Shown: positions 24,537 to 33,414, numbered from the stretch's first letter. The stretch is 64,000 bases of DNA from Lewinella sp. LCG006 (GCF_040784935.1 NZ_CP160680.1:1045501-1109500), one strand, 5' to 3'. A program made the numbers and translations. The notes: generated from the letters alone by a model not told the origin.

Positions 24537-26840
24537 TCAAAACTCCAGCCGCACATTCACCCGAATATTGCGCCCCTCCTCATCGGCATAATACCGCAGT
24601 CGATTGAGGTAATCTCGATAACGCTCGTTCAGAAGGTTGTTGAACTGAACGCCCAGGTGCAAGGTATTTCCCGACCAGCTAATGGCCCCTCCTACGCTAG
24701 CATCCAGCAACAAATAAGCTGGCGGCGGCGCGAGAAAATCCTGGCTCGCCAACAATCGCGTCTGCTCGAATACATAACGACCTCCCACCGTCAATTTAGG
24801 CTCCGTCAATTTGCCAACACTCGTTCCTAACCAACTGATCTCCGACTGTATCCGGTCGCTGGGTATATACACCAGCGGTTTTTCCTGGCTACGATCATAG
24901 CCTCTCACCATGGCATACTGGGCTTGCCACTGCCAGTGGGGGTTCCATTCATAACGTGCGTTTACATCCAGCCCCGCCAGGCGTGCATTCGTCTGCTGGT
25001 ACCCAAAAACCGGGAAGGCACCACGAATGGTCAGACGCGCTTCCTCCTGAGGTTCCAAATAAATAAAATCGCTCACCAGCTGGTAATAAGCCGTTGCTTC
25101 CAACCAAAAGCTTTCGCTTAACTGTAAACTGTTCGTCCAGACCCCCTTTACAGACAGCTCCGGTTGCAAGCTTGCATTGCCTTCCTCAATACTTGCTACC
25201 CCCTGGTGCAAGCCCTGGCTGTAAAGCTCATTGACCTCGGGAGACCGACGTACCACCCCCAGGTTCAGCTTACTCGACCAGGCTTTGCTGACGCGGTATT
25301 GCCAACCAGCTGCCGCCGAATAATTGTGAAATCGGTGACTAAAACGCTCTACCCGTCGCGGCAAATCCTGAGTGATCGTCGCCACATCCAAGGCCACAAA
25401 ATCGTAGCGTGCCCCCAGCTGGTACGACTGCCGATCGTGCTGCAACTGCCAGATAAAATACGCCGCTGGCAAATGGCTATTGTAATCGGGGATCAGCGGA
25501 AAAACACCTGTTCCTGGCTGATTATCGTTTTCGTTGTAACGGTATTGTAGGCCTATTTTTTTAGTAGCATGGCCCGCTTCATCTTGCCAAAACACATCCA
25601 CAAAGTGCGACTGTAAAGCCAAATCCAAGGCAGCACGCTCAGATCGATCACCACGACGCACATCAAATTCCTCCCGCCGATTCAGCTGTCCGGCGTAGGT
25701 CAATTGCAAAGAACGGTTGGGGGCCAGGTAATACTTGGTATTGTATTTCAACAAATGATGTTGTACACGTTGCCGAGGTTCCTCCAATTCGTACGAAAAA
25801 TTGGGCCGGGTATAAAAGGGCTCCTCTCGCCCAATGGCTGTTTCCAGATCTGTCGTATTGGCAATGTGCGCTCCCCGCAGAATCCCCACCTCCGTATGAA
25901 AGTAGCTGTAGTAGAGGGTATGAAACCAATGATCATTTATCGTTTTCTGAAGTTGCAATGCCGCATTTCGCTCCCGGACGCCCGTATTGCGCAAAAAATA
26001 ATCCGGTGTCCGGTGGTCGCCGCCTTGCTTAAAGGTGCCAATCACTCGCCAATCTACCCAACTGCCTTTTTTCTCCAACCGTGTCGATACCGTATGCTGG
26101 CGGCCATTGGTTTCCAGCACATACTGGGTAGCACCGTGCAGGTGAGGGTCTTGTGGAATATTTCCTGGCTCCACCAGTACGGCTCCTCCCAGCGTATTGC
26201 CTCCATAGGCCAGGCTCTCCACGCCTTTGATGACTTTTATTCGATCCGCTGTAAAGGGGTCAATTTCCGGCGCATGGTCTACGCCCCACTGCTGCCCCGC
26301 CTGAATGATGCCGTTGTTGAGAATGGCAATCCGGTTGCCCGTAAGGCCATGAATAACGGGTTTGGCGATCCCGCTACCATTGCGAATCACGCTCAGGCCC
26401 GCAATGTTTTCGAGCAGGTTGGCCAGGTTTTTACCGGCACCCTCCTCCAGCTCCTGCCGCGTAAGTGTTTCCTGGCTTTGCCCGGCGTTGCGTTCTTGTT
26501 GTCCTCGCACTTCCACACTTTCCAGCAAGGCAGCTTGGTGAGCCAACGCAATCTGCAGTGTTGTATCACCACGTAAATCCAGAAAAATTCGCTCCGGATG
26601 GCACCCCAGATGGCTCACGCTGAGGTGATACTCCCCAGCGCAAAGCCCCCCCAACTCAAAGCGGCCATTATCATCAGTAGCGGTCCCCTCCCCTAGCTCT
26701 TCTATGTAGATATTGGCGTAGCTCAGTGGATACGCTGGCGAATTATCAAAGACCACGCCCGATAAGGTCAGCGAGCAATCTTGCGCTTGCGCAGACAGCC
26801 CCAATAAGGATAAGGTCAGGAGGAGAATCAATTTTTTCAA
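24537..26840 (-). CDS. TonB-dependent receptor, ZnuD-like (probable zinc or other metal uptake)
   Basis: The best start is a TTG at 26840, which begins the signal peptide (LKKLILLLTLSLLGLSAQAQ) and gives 767 residues; further upstream codons are repeat and MITE sequence. A carboxypeptidase-like regulatory domain (about residues 25-105) is followed by the plug (LTRQELEEGAGKNLANLLEN, GLSVIRNG, IAKPVIHGLTGNRIAILNNG, VDHAPEIDPFTADRIKVIKG) and a large barrel ending in VRLEF-type NVRLEF. The GxxxPVI(R/H)GLxG ... DHAPxxDP pattern is shared with ZnuD-type zinc receptors. With the His-rich protein and lipoprotein upstream this suggests metal import. A MITE-like element separates it from the lipoprotein gene. 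Confidence 0.88.
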   Translation of the reverse strand: MKKLILLLTLSLLGLSAQAQDCSLTLSGVVFDNSPAYPLSYANIYIEELGEGTATDDNGRFELGGLCAGEYHLSVSHLGCHPERIFLDLRGDTTLQIALAHQAALLESVEVRGQQERNAGQSQETLTRQELEEGAGKNLANLLENIAGLSVIRNGSGIAKPVIHGLTGNRIAILNNGIIQAGQQWGVDHAPEIDPFTADRIKVIKGVESLAYGGNTLGGAVLVEPGNIPQDPHLHGATQYVLETNGRQHTVSTRLEKKGSWVDWRVIGTFKQGGDHRTPDYFLRNTGVRERNAALQLQKTINDHWFHTLYYSYFHTEVGILRGAHIANTTDLETAIGREEPFYTRPNFSYELEEPRQRVQHHLLKYNTKYYLAPNRSLQLTYAGQLNRREEFDVRRGDRSERAALDLALQSHFVDVFWQDEAGHATKKIGLQYRYNENDNQPGTGVFPLIPDYNSHLPAAYFIWQLQHDRQSYQLGARYDFVALDVATITQDLPRRVERFSHRFHNYSAAAGWQYRVSKAWSSKLNLGVVRRSPEVNELYSQGLHQGVASIEEGNASLQPELSVKGVWTNSLQLSESFWLEATAYYQLVSDFIYLEPQEEARLTIRGAFPVFGYQQTNARLAGLDVNARYEWNPHWQWQAQYAMVRGYDRSQEKPLVYIPSDRIQSEISWLGTSVGKLTEPKLTVGGRYVFEQTRLLASQDFLAPPPAYLLLDASVGGAISWSGNTLHLGVQFNNLLNERYRDYLNRLRYYADEEGRNIRVNVRLEF

Positions 26841-26858
26841 TGGTAGATGGTTATTGAT
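26838..26858 (-). repeat. Dispersed repeat fragment, copy R6
   Basis: TGGTAGATGGTTATTGATC matches module B of the dispersed repeat (compare TGGTAGATGGTTGATGG at 46321). It overlaps the probable TTG start of the TonB receptor. Confidence 0.45.
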
Positions 26859-26905
26859 CAAGGGAGTTGAAACCTTTGCTGGGCCCCAACTCCCCGACCT
26901 ATTAA

Positions 26906-27070
26906 TAGACTTGTTCGGCCGGGAACATTTGGGGGCTGACTTGCTCTCTTTCGCTCCCACTTCGCAACCAAAGTGGTCACGTAGCTAAGGCTATGTTCCC
27001 ACTTTGCTCGCTTGAGGGAACAAAAGATAGCGGCGTCTTCCCTCCAAAGCCCCCCGGACGAACAAGTCTA
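26906..27070. repeat. TA-bounded inverted-repeat element (MITE-like, 165 bp)
   Basis: The terminal repeats TAGACTTGTTCGGCCGGG (26906-26923) and the complement of TAGACTTGTTCGTCCGGG (27053-27070) match at 17 of 18 positions. An inner hairpin pairs AAAGTGG (near 26972) with CCACTTT (near 27000). No ORF is inside. The right end is 2 bp from the lipoprotein stop codon, so it lies between two genes that otherwise look like one operon. It is similar in size and layout to the element at 48035-48201 but differs in sequence. Confidence 0.65.
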
Positions 27071-27072
27071 AT

Positions 27073-27636
27073 TTACTGGATCACTATCGGAAACGCTACT
27101 TCAATATCCGTTTCCCCACCCGCGTTTGTGATGTCGCCATCTTTCACACCCGCAGCGTTCTTAGCGGGCTCGTGACGCAAAATTACCACCAGGTTTCCAC
27201 TGCTGCTTGCACCACTGGTGCAGGTGGTCAGTAGCCCTAGTGGATTGCCATCAGCATCCTGGTCGGCATAGCTCACCGACAGGTTGAGACCTCCATCAGT
27301 CGCAAAGAAAAACTGATGCTCTTCCTGCTCGGCTTCTATCTCCTCGGTGATATCTTCTACCGGGGTCTCACTCTCATTTAGCAAGGTGATTGTAGCATTA
27401 TAAACGGTATTGGCCGCCAGTGTTCCACCCGTGATCGTAGGAGCAATAGCACCATCACCATCGGGATCAGAGAACACCAGGCTCACCACATCGCCACCGC
27501 CCTGGGGCGTCAGTACAATGGTCATGTTCGTAATCAATTCTTCTACGACGGGGATAACGACCTCATCGTCTTCGCACGAAAAAAACACCGTCGCAACGGC
27601 AAGAAAAGCTAATACTGAAAATTTATGTAGAGACAT
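27073..27636 (-). CDS. Lipoprotein of the metal-uptake locus
   Basis: A 187-residue lipoprotein (FSVLAFLAVATVFFSC). The mature part repeats beta-rich segments: ITNMTIVLTPQGGGDVVSLVFSD, DPDGDGAIAPTITGGTLAANT, YNATITLLNESETPVEDITEEIE, EEHQFFFATDGG. Similar proteins in Flavobacteriia carry the name type 1 periplasmic binding fold protein and are often found next to a TonB-dependent receptor, as here. A role in substrate capture at the outer membrane is inferred. An acidic Asp/Glu-rich surface (EDDEVVIPVVEE, EEIEAEQEE) could bind cations. Confidence 0.78.
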   Translation of the reverse strand: MSLHKFSVLAFLAVATVFFSCEDDEVVIPVVEELITNMTIVLTPQGGGDVVSLVFSDPDGDGAIAPTITGGTLAANTVYNATITLLNESETPVEDITEEIEAEQEEHQFFFATDGGLNLSVSYADQDADGNPLGLLTTCTSGASSSGNLVVILRHEPAKNAAGVKDGDITNAGGETDIEVAFPIVIQ

Positions 27637-28095
27637 TGTTGTTGATTTTGATTTGAGTGTGCTACTGATTAGTGGTGGTTATCGTTAAGGGGTATAGGGC
27701 TAAGGACGTAAGGCTGAGGGCCTGGGGTACCCACCTGTAGCGATACCACAAAATTGTAGCACAATCATTTGATTTTTTGATTTTAAGAAGATTGTTGGGG
27801 CCTCCCTCCCTAAGGTCGGGCGCTAGGCTCCGTAGTTCGCTGTTCGCTCAGCCAGCCTGCCCCTCAGCCGGGGCAGCTACTGCGCAGCGCTAGGCCGTGC
27901 AGCAGGCGAGCGTTCCCACAAAATGAAATGGTTTGTTTTTAGCCACAGAAATACTAAGTAAAAAGACGGAAATAACTGCCTGCTTACCGCAGGTAGGCAG
28001 GTTTAATTCGTCACTAATACACAAAAATCCTTTTGTGCTTTTTTGTATTTCCGTGATTTAGTGGCTATTGACCCACCGTCACTTAGTGTGTAAAA
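27637..28095. other. 459-bp non-coding region with nested repeats
   Basis: No gene is supported. An imperfect inverted repeat runs from AGCCAC at 27941 to GTGGCT at 28066, with GGAAATA/TATTTCC in the arms; inside it sits a short CCTGCC/GGCAGG palindrome (27976-28002). The part at 27800-27920 is GC-rich with GCGCTAGGC twice. These look like accumulated intergenic repeats. Confidence 0.5.
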
Positions 28096-28506
28096 CTACC
28101 CCATCACTGGCGGGCCTCGCGCCGGAGCGGTCCGAAGGCTTGGACGCTCATTAAGTCCCAGGTAACAAAACACTTCTACAGAAGGTACCCTAGGGATTTC
28201 AAGATGGATTTTTGTTAAAGAAAAAGAAAGCGGAACGAGCAACGAGTGACACCACTGACACTCCTGCTCTGCATGGCTAAGGTGGGCCGGGTGATCACAA
28301 GCATCGGCTGCGCCTGCGTGAAAAATGCTGCGGTGGCAAGCATCAGCTTCATCAGCTCCGGTATGTTGCTCAGCTTGAAGATGGCTGTGTTCCAACTGGT
28401 GATAAACCGACTGCTGAAACTGGCCTAGCAAAAATGGCAAAAGGCAGCCCACTACCCCCATTAGGCGTAGCAAAGAAATACCGGCCTTGCGCTCTTTTTG
28501 CAACAT
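28096..28506 (-). CDS. Small His/Cys-rich membrane protein (possible metal-binding, DUF2946-like)
   Basis: A 136-residue protein with an N-terminal hydrophobic segment (SLLRLMGVVGCLLPFLLG). Residues about 35-90 are rich in His and Cys: YHQLEHSHLQAEQH, ACHRSIFHAG, ACDHPAHLSHAE and QECQWCH. This resembles short DUF2946-type or Flavobacteriia His-rich proteins that sit beside TonB receptors for copper or zinc. I infer metal binding at the periplasmic face. It heads a minus-strand series with the lipoprotein and the ZnuD-like receptor, though 459 bp of repeats separate it from the lipoprotein. The C-terminal tail is Pro/Arg-rich and may be poorly conserved. Confidence 0.68.
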   Translation of the reverse strand: MLQKERKAGISLLRLMGVVGCLLPFLLGQFQQSVYHQLEHSHLQAEQHTGADEADACHRSIFHAGAADACDHPAHLSHAEQECQWCHSLLVPLSFSLTKIHLEIPRVPSVEVFCYLGLNERPSLRTAPARGPPVMG

Positions 28507-28565
28507 AATTGCAAATATAACATCCCTCCTTTACTTTTGTTGATAAGCACCCAAAAAAGTCTAAC

Positions 28566-30122
28566 TTACTTTTCTCTCCAAATTCCATCTGCCATTTTTT
28601 CTTCTTTCACGATCTCTCGCCATACAGCCCGCACGTCCATTGTAGCTTGCGTTTTAAAAAAAATGTACCCGGGGTCTCGCGCCAAAGGATGCGCTATACT
28701 GTCGACAAAAATCATTTCATTGAAAAACTCCGACGTTGGATGCCACTCATCGTAAACTTGCAGCTGGTGGTCAAAATCCACTTCCTGCGGGATCCACATC
28801 GTAAAGCTGGAACTAAAACTGAGGCATTCCGGCAAGCCGTATTCCTCCCGATGAAAATTCAAGACCCCCGCCTGCCCGTAGTTGTCGGCGTAGAGCATGG
28901 TCTTGCTTTGTTGTTCGGGGGTCAGGCTGTGATAGAAGGTCGCTACTTTTGCAGGCAACTCTTCCCAACCGTGCATGTCGGCAAAATCTTGAGGCAGGGT
29001 ACGGACCACTCCGTCTTCCCAACGCAAGGGACCCGTAAGTCCGTAATGATCTTTAAAATAGCTACAGTAAGCTTGCATTTTTTCTACCGACATCAAAGGT
29101 AGGCCGTAGGGGATAATCGGCGCATTGAGTACCAACATTGCGGGCAACAAAGTCCAGGCAAAGCGCCCCAACCAGCGTTCCCACATCACTCCACCGGCCG
29201 CCAAGAGCATCCCGTAAGCACCAATGGTGTAATACGCCTTACCACTCAGCAGCAACAAAATGCCCAGGGTCAACAGAAACGCCCAGCCCAGGAGTCGGTA
29301 AGGAGCCAACTGCTTTACACGCAAAAGTGCCCATAAGCCTACGACCCAAACCAGGGTGCCACTCCAATGAAACATCAGCTGGGGCAGTAGAAAATCAGCG
29401 GGCGTCATGTATACCAGTTGCGTTCGAGCCAGCTCATCCATGTGTCGAATAACGGGCCAGTCATAGCTGTACTGCCAGTAAAGGTTGGGGCTGGCGATCA
29501 ACAAGGCCAAGCCTACCGCCAGGTAGGGATGCGGACTGAGGAGCTGTTTTCTTTCCTTACTCAAGAGGAAAGCCGCAGCCAAGGCTAGTAAAAAGAACAC
29601 AATGGAATACTTGGTTAAAAAACCTAATCCCGCTACTATCCCCAGCGCATACCAGTAAGTTGGTCGCTGGTACTTGATGATCCTGACCACCAAAAAAGCG
29701 GACAACAACCAGCAAAACTGATTGAAACTCACGGGCTGAAATAAGTTGTTGCTTCCCAGATAGGCCGGCGACAAAAGAAAGGCCCCGCCCGCAATGAGCT
29801 GAGCTTGTTTGCGACCACCAAAGTCCCGTGTCATTGCTCCTACCAAAAAAATAGAAACAGCTCCCACCAAGGCTGGAAAAAACCGAACCGCGAAAATAGT
29901 ATCTCCCAATAAGCCACGTGCCAGTTTACCCAGCACCGCAATCATGGGTGGCACTTCCAGATAGCCCCACGCCAAGTGGTCGCCTTCCGCCAGATAGAGG
30001 TACTCGTCGCGGTGTAAACCGTAGAAGTCGTGCGAATAATAGTGCAGTGCTAATTTCAGAATAGCCAAAGCCAGGAGGCCCTGCCAAAAAAGCTTGGGCG
30101 TAGTGCGCTGAACATCGGTCAT
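28566..30122 (-). CDS. Family 39 glycosyltransferase (ArnT/PMT-like membrane protein)
   Basis: A 518-residue integral membrane protein with about ten hydrophobic helices. The first loop has the family acidic pair in GLHRDEYLYLAEGDHLAWGY (Asp39, Glu40), followed by PPMIAVLGKLARGL, as in dolichyl/undecaprenyl-phosphate-sugar-dependent GT39 (PMT_2) enzymes. The soluble C-terminal part (about residues 345-500) is periplasmic in relatives. Donor and acceptor are unknown; lipid, protein or polymer glycosylation is possible. It is a single gene with a copy of the dispersed repeat 60 bp upstream. Confidence 0.9.
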   Translation of the reverse strand: MTDVQRTTPKLFWQGLLALAILKLALHYYSHDFYGLHRDEYLYLAEGDHLAWGYLEVPPMIAVLGKLARGLLGDTIFAVRFFPALVGAVSIFLVGAMTRDFGGRKQAQLIAGGAFLLSPAYLGSNNLFQPVSFNQFCWLLSAFLVVRIIKYQRPTYWYALGIVAGLGFLTKYSIVFFLLALAAAFLLSKERKQLLSPHPYLAVGLALLIASPNLYWQYSYDWPVIRHMDELARTQLVYMTPADFLLPQLMFHWSGTLVWVVGLWALLRVKQLAPYRLLGWAFLLTLGILLLLSGKAYYTIGAYGMLLAAGGVMWERWLGRFAWTLLPAMLVLNAPIIPYGLPLMSVEKMQAYCSYFKDHYGLTGPLRWEDGVVRTLPQDFADMHGWEELPAKVATFYHSLTPEQQSKTMLYADNYGQAGVLNFHREEYGLPECLSFSSSFTMWIPQEVDFDHQLQVYDEWHPTSEFFNEMIFVDSIAHPLARDPGYIFFKTQATMDVRAVWREIVKEEKMADGIWREK

Positions 30123-30182
30123 GGTGCTCTTTTATTTTAAAGATAGCAAAGAGGGGGCTTGTCCCCTATGAAGGAGGTTTTT

Positions 30183-30236
30183 AAAAGTCGGAAAGCGGAA
30201 GTGGGAAGTCGGAGGTATTTGGGGTTGATGGGATGG
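30183..30236 (+). repeat. Dispersed two-module repeat, copy R2
   Basis: AAAGTCGGAAAGCGGAAGTG and GGAAGTCGGAGGT, then a degenerate module B (GGGGTTGATGGGATGG). It lies about 60 bp upstream of the GT39 start. Confidence 0.55.
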
Positions 30237-30515
30237 AAAGATGTAAGGATTTTTCTGGCCGGGCCTAACAGCACAAAATTTTGTATTAGCTCCTATTCTA
30301 ATTCTTGCTTTACAAGAATTGAAAATAGTTCAATATGATGATATTCTATTATGAATTTAGAATATGGTTCCTCAAGGCTATCACTCATACGCTAGAGGAG
30401 TGCCTTTAAAATAACATCCTTATACCCAGGCTGTACAAGCTGATGCTTTTTTGATGCGACGGATTTTAGCGCTTTCTTGGCAAGCAAAATTGATGCGTAA
30501 AGTTGCCCTCAGCCA

Positions 30516-30583
30516 GGTTGCGCGGGCTTCAGTCCGCACTCATAGAAAGGAGAGAACTCGTTGCGGGCTAAAGCCACGCGACC
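30516..30583. repeat. GC-rich imperfect inverted repeat
   Basis: GGTTGCGCGGGCTTCAGTCC (30516-30535) and the complement of GGTCGCGTGGCTTTAGCCCG form a stem with mismatches around a 20-nt loop. A shorter relative (GGGTTGAAGCCC) lies near 49030. Both are of the type GCGGGCTnnAGCCCGC common between bacterial genes. Confidence 0.45.
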
Positions 30584-30728
30584 ACGAAGTAGCAGCGGAG
30601 CTAAACCTGAATTAACACCAGATTGAACACCCCAAGTGTAAAAGTGTAAGGTTTTTCAATTATATTAGGAATAAATGTCCGCCTTCTAAGCTCGTATAAA
30701 ACAAGTTGGTGGTCAGCAAAAATGAAAA

Positions 30729-31289
30729 ATGAAAAAAATAGACTCAAAAGAAATCGGCGAATTACTCCAAAATGAGGAATTTGACGATTGGTGGGAAAGT
30801 GAACCGATACAAATTCCATTGCTCGAAAATAAAGCATTGAAAATAACACTTATGGATTTTGTTCCAGAAGAAGATGATGAATTCTTAGCTGGAGCAGATA
30901 ATACCTTGAAGAATTTCCTATCAAAGAAAGAAGAAGAAAGGTTCGACCTTTCAGATTTAGTATATAAAAACTGTATGGAATTTTTAAATGCTATTGGATA
31001 TGATGAGATGGACAAAGCTTTGTGGGAAATAAAAAACAAAAACGAAATATGGAAGTATGTATACCCGCAAGAAATTCACATAACAAGGAGACACAGAAGA
31101 GATGAGGATGTTTATTTGAGCATAATCTGTGAATGTGAGTGGGAACAAGAACATGGACTTCAACTTGTCTTTAGAAGAGGAAAGCAGATAACAAGAATTA
31201 GTAGCCAGGATGGACATTTAACAGAAGCAGACGCATATGACAAACTTGATGAAGAAGATGAACTATTAAGTAAGTTTAAAGGAAATTAA
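30729..31289 (+). CDS. Hypothetical acidic protein (DUF6985-like), AT-rich gene
   Basis: A 186-residue cytoplasmic protein without signal or membrane segment. The C-terminal half has a recognisable conserved block: IWKYVYPQEIHITRRHRRD, DVYLSIICECEWEQEHGLQL, VFRRGKQITRISSQDGHLTE. I associate this with DUF6985-type domains, some of which occur near polymorphic-toxin immunity genes; this is memory, not a search. The gene and its upstream region are visibly richer in A+T than all neighbours, suggesting recent transfer. No toxin gene is beside it, so an orphan immunity protein is only one option. Confidence 0.72.
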   Translation: MKKIDSKEIGELLQNEEFDDWWESEPIQIPLLENKALKITLMDFVPEEDDEFLAGADNTLKNFLSKKEEERFDLSDLVYKNCMEFLNAIGYDEMDKALWEIKNKNEIWKYVYPQEIHITRRHRRDEDVYLSIICECEWEQEHGLQLVFRRGKQITRISSQDGHLTEADAYDKLDEEDELLSKFKGN

Positions 31290-31300
31290 AGCCCAGCTCA

Positions 31301-31996
31301 TCAAATCATCACAAAGAGCAGGTCTTCCTCTTGAGCCAACTGTGCCACTATTTCGCCTTTGTTGTTCCAGTTGGCAGAGCGCCCGGCACCTATGAAATCA
31401 TCGGCAGGACCGACGTTATTGACCATCATCACCGGGATTTCGTTTTCGCGAGCGATCATCGCCAAACGCTGGTGGGCATTTTCGACGCCGCTCGCCGATT
31501 TGGCCACACTCGCCAGGTACATTTCGGCGCCACCTGCAGTGGCTGCCTGGGCGTGCTCAAGGACGGAAAGCTCATAGCAAATGGCAAAGGCAATTCGCCT
31601 ATTCTTGACAATCAGATAAGGGAAATTATCACCACTGACGAAATACGGTTCTTCATCCGGATGCAAGTACTTTTTGGAGTAGACCTGCCGCTCTGACCAG
31701 GGCTGAAACAGTAGCAAGCTGATACAAACGCCAGTCTCTTGTTGAGTAGGTGCACCAACCCCAATCACCAGTTGATAGATATCGCTGAGTTGTTGAAAAA
31801 CCTTTAATCGGGCATCCTCTTGGGTAAAGGCCAAATCTTTGGCTAGGGAGGGTTCGTAGCCCGTGAGCGACAATTCAGGAAAGATGATCATCGCCGCTTG
31901 CGCTGCTGCAGCCCGTTCGATAAATGCTATGTGCTTGCGTAGGTTCACCCCCAAATCACCGGGCACTAATTGTATTTGAGCTAGGGCTATTTTCAT
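31301..31996 (-). CDS. Carbon-nitrogen hydrolase (nitrilase superfamily)
   Basis: The ATG at 31996 starts MKIALAQIQLVPGDL and gives 231 residues; an upstream ATG at 32020 adds eight residues not typical of the family. The Glu-Lys-Cys catalytic triad is visible: Glu41 in IFPELSLTGYEP, a Lys at 108-109 in VYSKKYLHPDEEPYF and Cys140 in AFAICYELS. It is slightly shorter than the usual 260-280 residues. Family members cleave amides, carbamoyl groups or nitriles. It follows the PLP decarboxylase by 36 bp, so the two probably act in one pathway, for example on an amine or amide product. Confidence 0.9.
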   Translation of the reverse strand: MKIALAQIQLVPGDLGVNLRKHIAFIERAAAAQAAMIIFPELSLTGYEPSLAKDLAFTQEDARLKVFQQLSDIYQLVIGVGAPTQQETGVCISLLLFQPWSERQVYSKKYLHPDEEPYFVSGDNFPYLIVKNRRIAFAICYELSVLEHAQAATAGGAEMYLASVAKSASGVENAHQRLAMIARENEIPVMMVNNVGPADDFIGAGRSANWNNKGEIVAQLAQEEDLLFVMI

Positions 31997-32032
31997 GCTG
32001 TAGCACTTTGTTTTTATCAATCCCCCCTTATG

Positions 32033-33310
32033 CTACAATGGTCTAGCATGCTTGTTCTCTGAAATTTTCTTGGCTCCTTGTTGTAAAGTCTTTAGCTCCT
32101 CAACAAATAAAGTCAATTTTTCTATTGAAACATGCTCCATTACCACCACTTTGAACCAACGAGGGGTCAAGTGATTGTCAGGAACCAATCCAAACTTTTG
32201 CGTAATATGGTGATTCAGAAAATGCGCTCTGATGGTTACTATATTCGACATGGGGTTTCGATAATACGCTACCTCCAATTGTTGCAATTGCTTGCATAAC
32301 CATTCTGCTCGTTTTTGGAGTATTAGTATCTTTTCGTACCAACCGAATGGTCCATTTTTTACTAAAATCATCCAAACAGCAATAGCATTTGCCCCTGATC
32401 TACTGCCTATCAAGGTAAAGTCCTCTCCCTCTACATAGCTTGCTTCTTGTGTATTTACGTTATTGATCAGCCCTTTTCTTATTAGGAAGATACCGGTGCC
32501 ATAAGGAGATTGGGCCATTTTATGCGCATCGAGCGTAAATGACGTTATATCAGGATTTTGGAAAGTGAGTAAGCTATCCTCATCGGTAAAAGGGGAATAA
32601 AACCCACCATAAGCTCCATCCACGTGAAGCTTGAACTCACATGAAAATTTCTTCAAGGAGGAGGTCAATACTTCGATATCATCAACAGAACCAAACATGG
32701 TTGTCATCATATTACAGACAACAATGAAATATTTTTTACCCTCCTTTTTCGCGCGCTGTAATACCTCTTCAACTGCCGGGCGGCTAATTGCTCTTGTTTC
32801 TTCATCAACCGCTATTTTATAAATCGCTAATGACAAGAGATTGGCTGCTTTATCCATGGAATAATGACTATCCTCACTGCATACTATCGCTATTTCCGCT
32901 TGGTTGGCTGAAAATTTATTCTTAAAAAAGTTTCTGTATATCCAGATCGCCTGGATATTTGCTTCGGTTCCTCCTGACGCTACGTAGCCATCTTGCTCTT
33001 CATAATTTCCTTTCAGAATATCGACTGCGCAGATTTCAATCAGTTCTTTTTCAATGGCATGTGTCCCTGCAAAGAAGGGTTCCGATTTGCCTAAAGTATG
33101 GCACCCTATATGATTAGGATTTTTGACCAGCGCATACATGAATGGCGCTTCTTTTAAGAAAGATGCATCTTGATTGAATACCTTATCATCTAAATAAGAA
33201 GCAGGCACGCCAAGTGCTCCTTCTCTATCATAATTGATGTTTTTCTCAAGTGCATCGAACACCCTTTTCTTTATTTCTTCTTGTGATTTTATCGTCCAGA
33301 TTTTTGTCAT
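32033..33310 (-). CDS. PLP-dependent group II amino-acid decarboxylase
   Basis: From the ATG at 33310 the product is 425 residues; the in-frame ATG at 33358 gives an unlikely leader. It has the fold-type I decarboxylase motifs: GYVASGGTEANIQA (about 109-121), His149 in SEDSHYSMDKAANLL that stacks on PLP, Asp231 in HVDGAYGG, and the PLP lysine Lys264 in LDAHKMAQSPYGTG. The group includes histidine, tyrosine and aspartate decarboxylases; the substrate cannot be fixed from sequence alone. It lies between an EamA exporter and a carbon-nitrogen hydrolase, all on the minus strand. Confidence 0.9.
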   Translation of the reverse strand: MTKIWTIKSQEEIKKRVFDALEKNINYDREGALGVPASYLDDKVFNQDASFLKEAPFMYALVKNPNHIGCHTLGKSEPFFAGTHAIEKELIEICAVDILKGNYEEQDGYVASGGTEANIQAIWIYRNFFKNKFSANQAEIAIVCSEDSHYSMDKAANLLSLAIYKIAVDEETRAISRPAVEEVLQRAKKEGKKYFIVVCNMMTTMFGSVDDIEVLTSSLKKFSCEFKLHVDGAYGGFYSPFTDEDSLLTFQNPDITSFTLDAHKMAQSPYGTGIFLIRKGLINNVNTQEASYVEGEDFTLIGSRSGANAIAVWMILVKNGPFGWYEKILILQKRAEWLCKQLQQLEVAYYRNPMSNIVTIRAHFLNHHITQKFGLVPDNHLTPRWFKVVVMEHVSIEKLTLFVEELKTLQQGAKKISENKHARPL

Positions 33311-33414
33311 CTTTCTCTTTTGAATCGCTGTAAGAACTTGAGTAGTGATCGCCCGCAAAAAGGGACCCTACAAGATAGTATTTTGCGTGGATCTTTACTT
33401 TTGTCTTGATATGC

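Larger units (their letters stand above)
30123..30728. other. 606-bp non-coding region with repeats and an AT-rich stretch
   Basis: It holds repeat copy R2, an AT-rich part (about 30290-30420) and the hairpin at 30516-30583. I found no supported gene. Short peptide-like stretches such as one near 30450-30520 have no start or homology that I recognise. Confidence 0.5.

Noticed and set aside
25704-26576. 290-residue plus-strand ORF inside the TonB receptor gene
   Set aside because: It is antisense to a well-conserved receptor, has no start context and no recognisable domain; a codon-bias shadow.
26841-26960. 40 extra N-terminal codons of the TonB receptor from an ATG at 26960
   Set aside because: They run through the MITE-like element and repeat and would bury the signal peptide.
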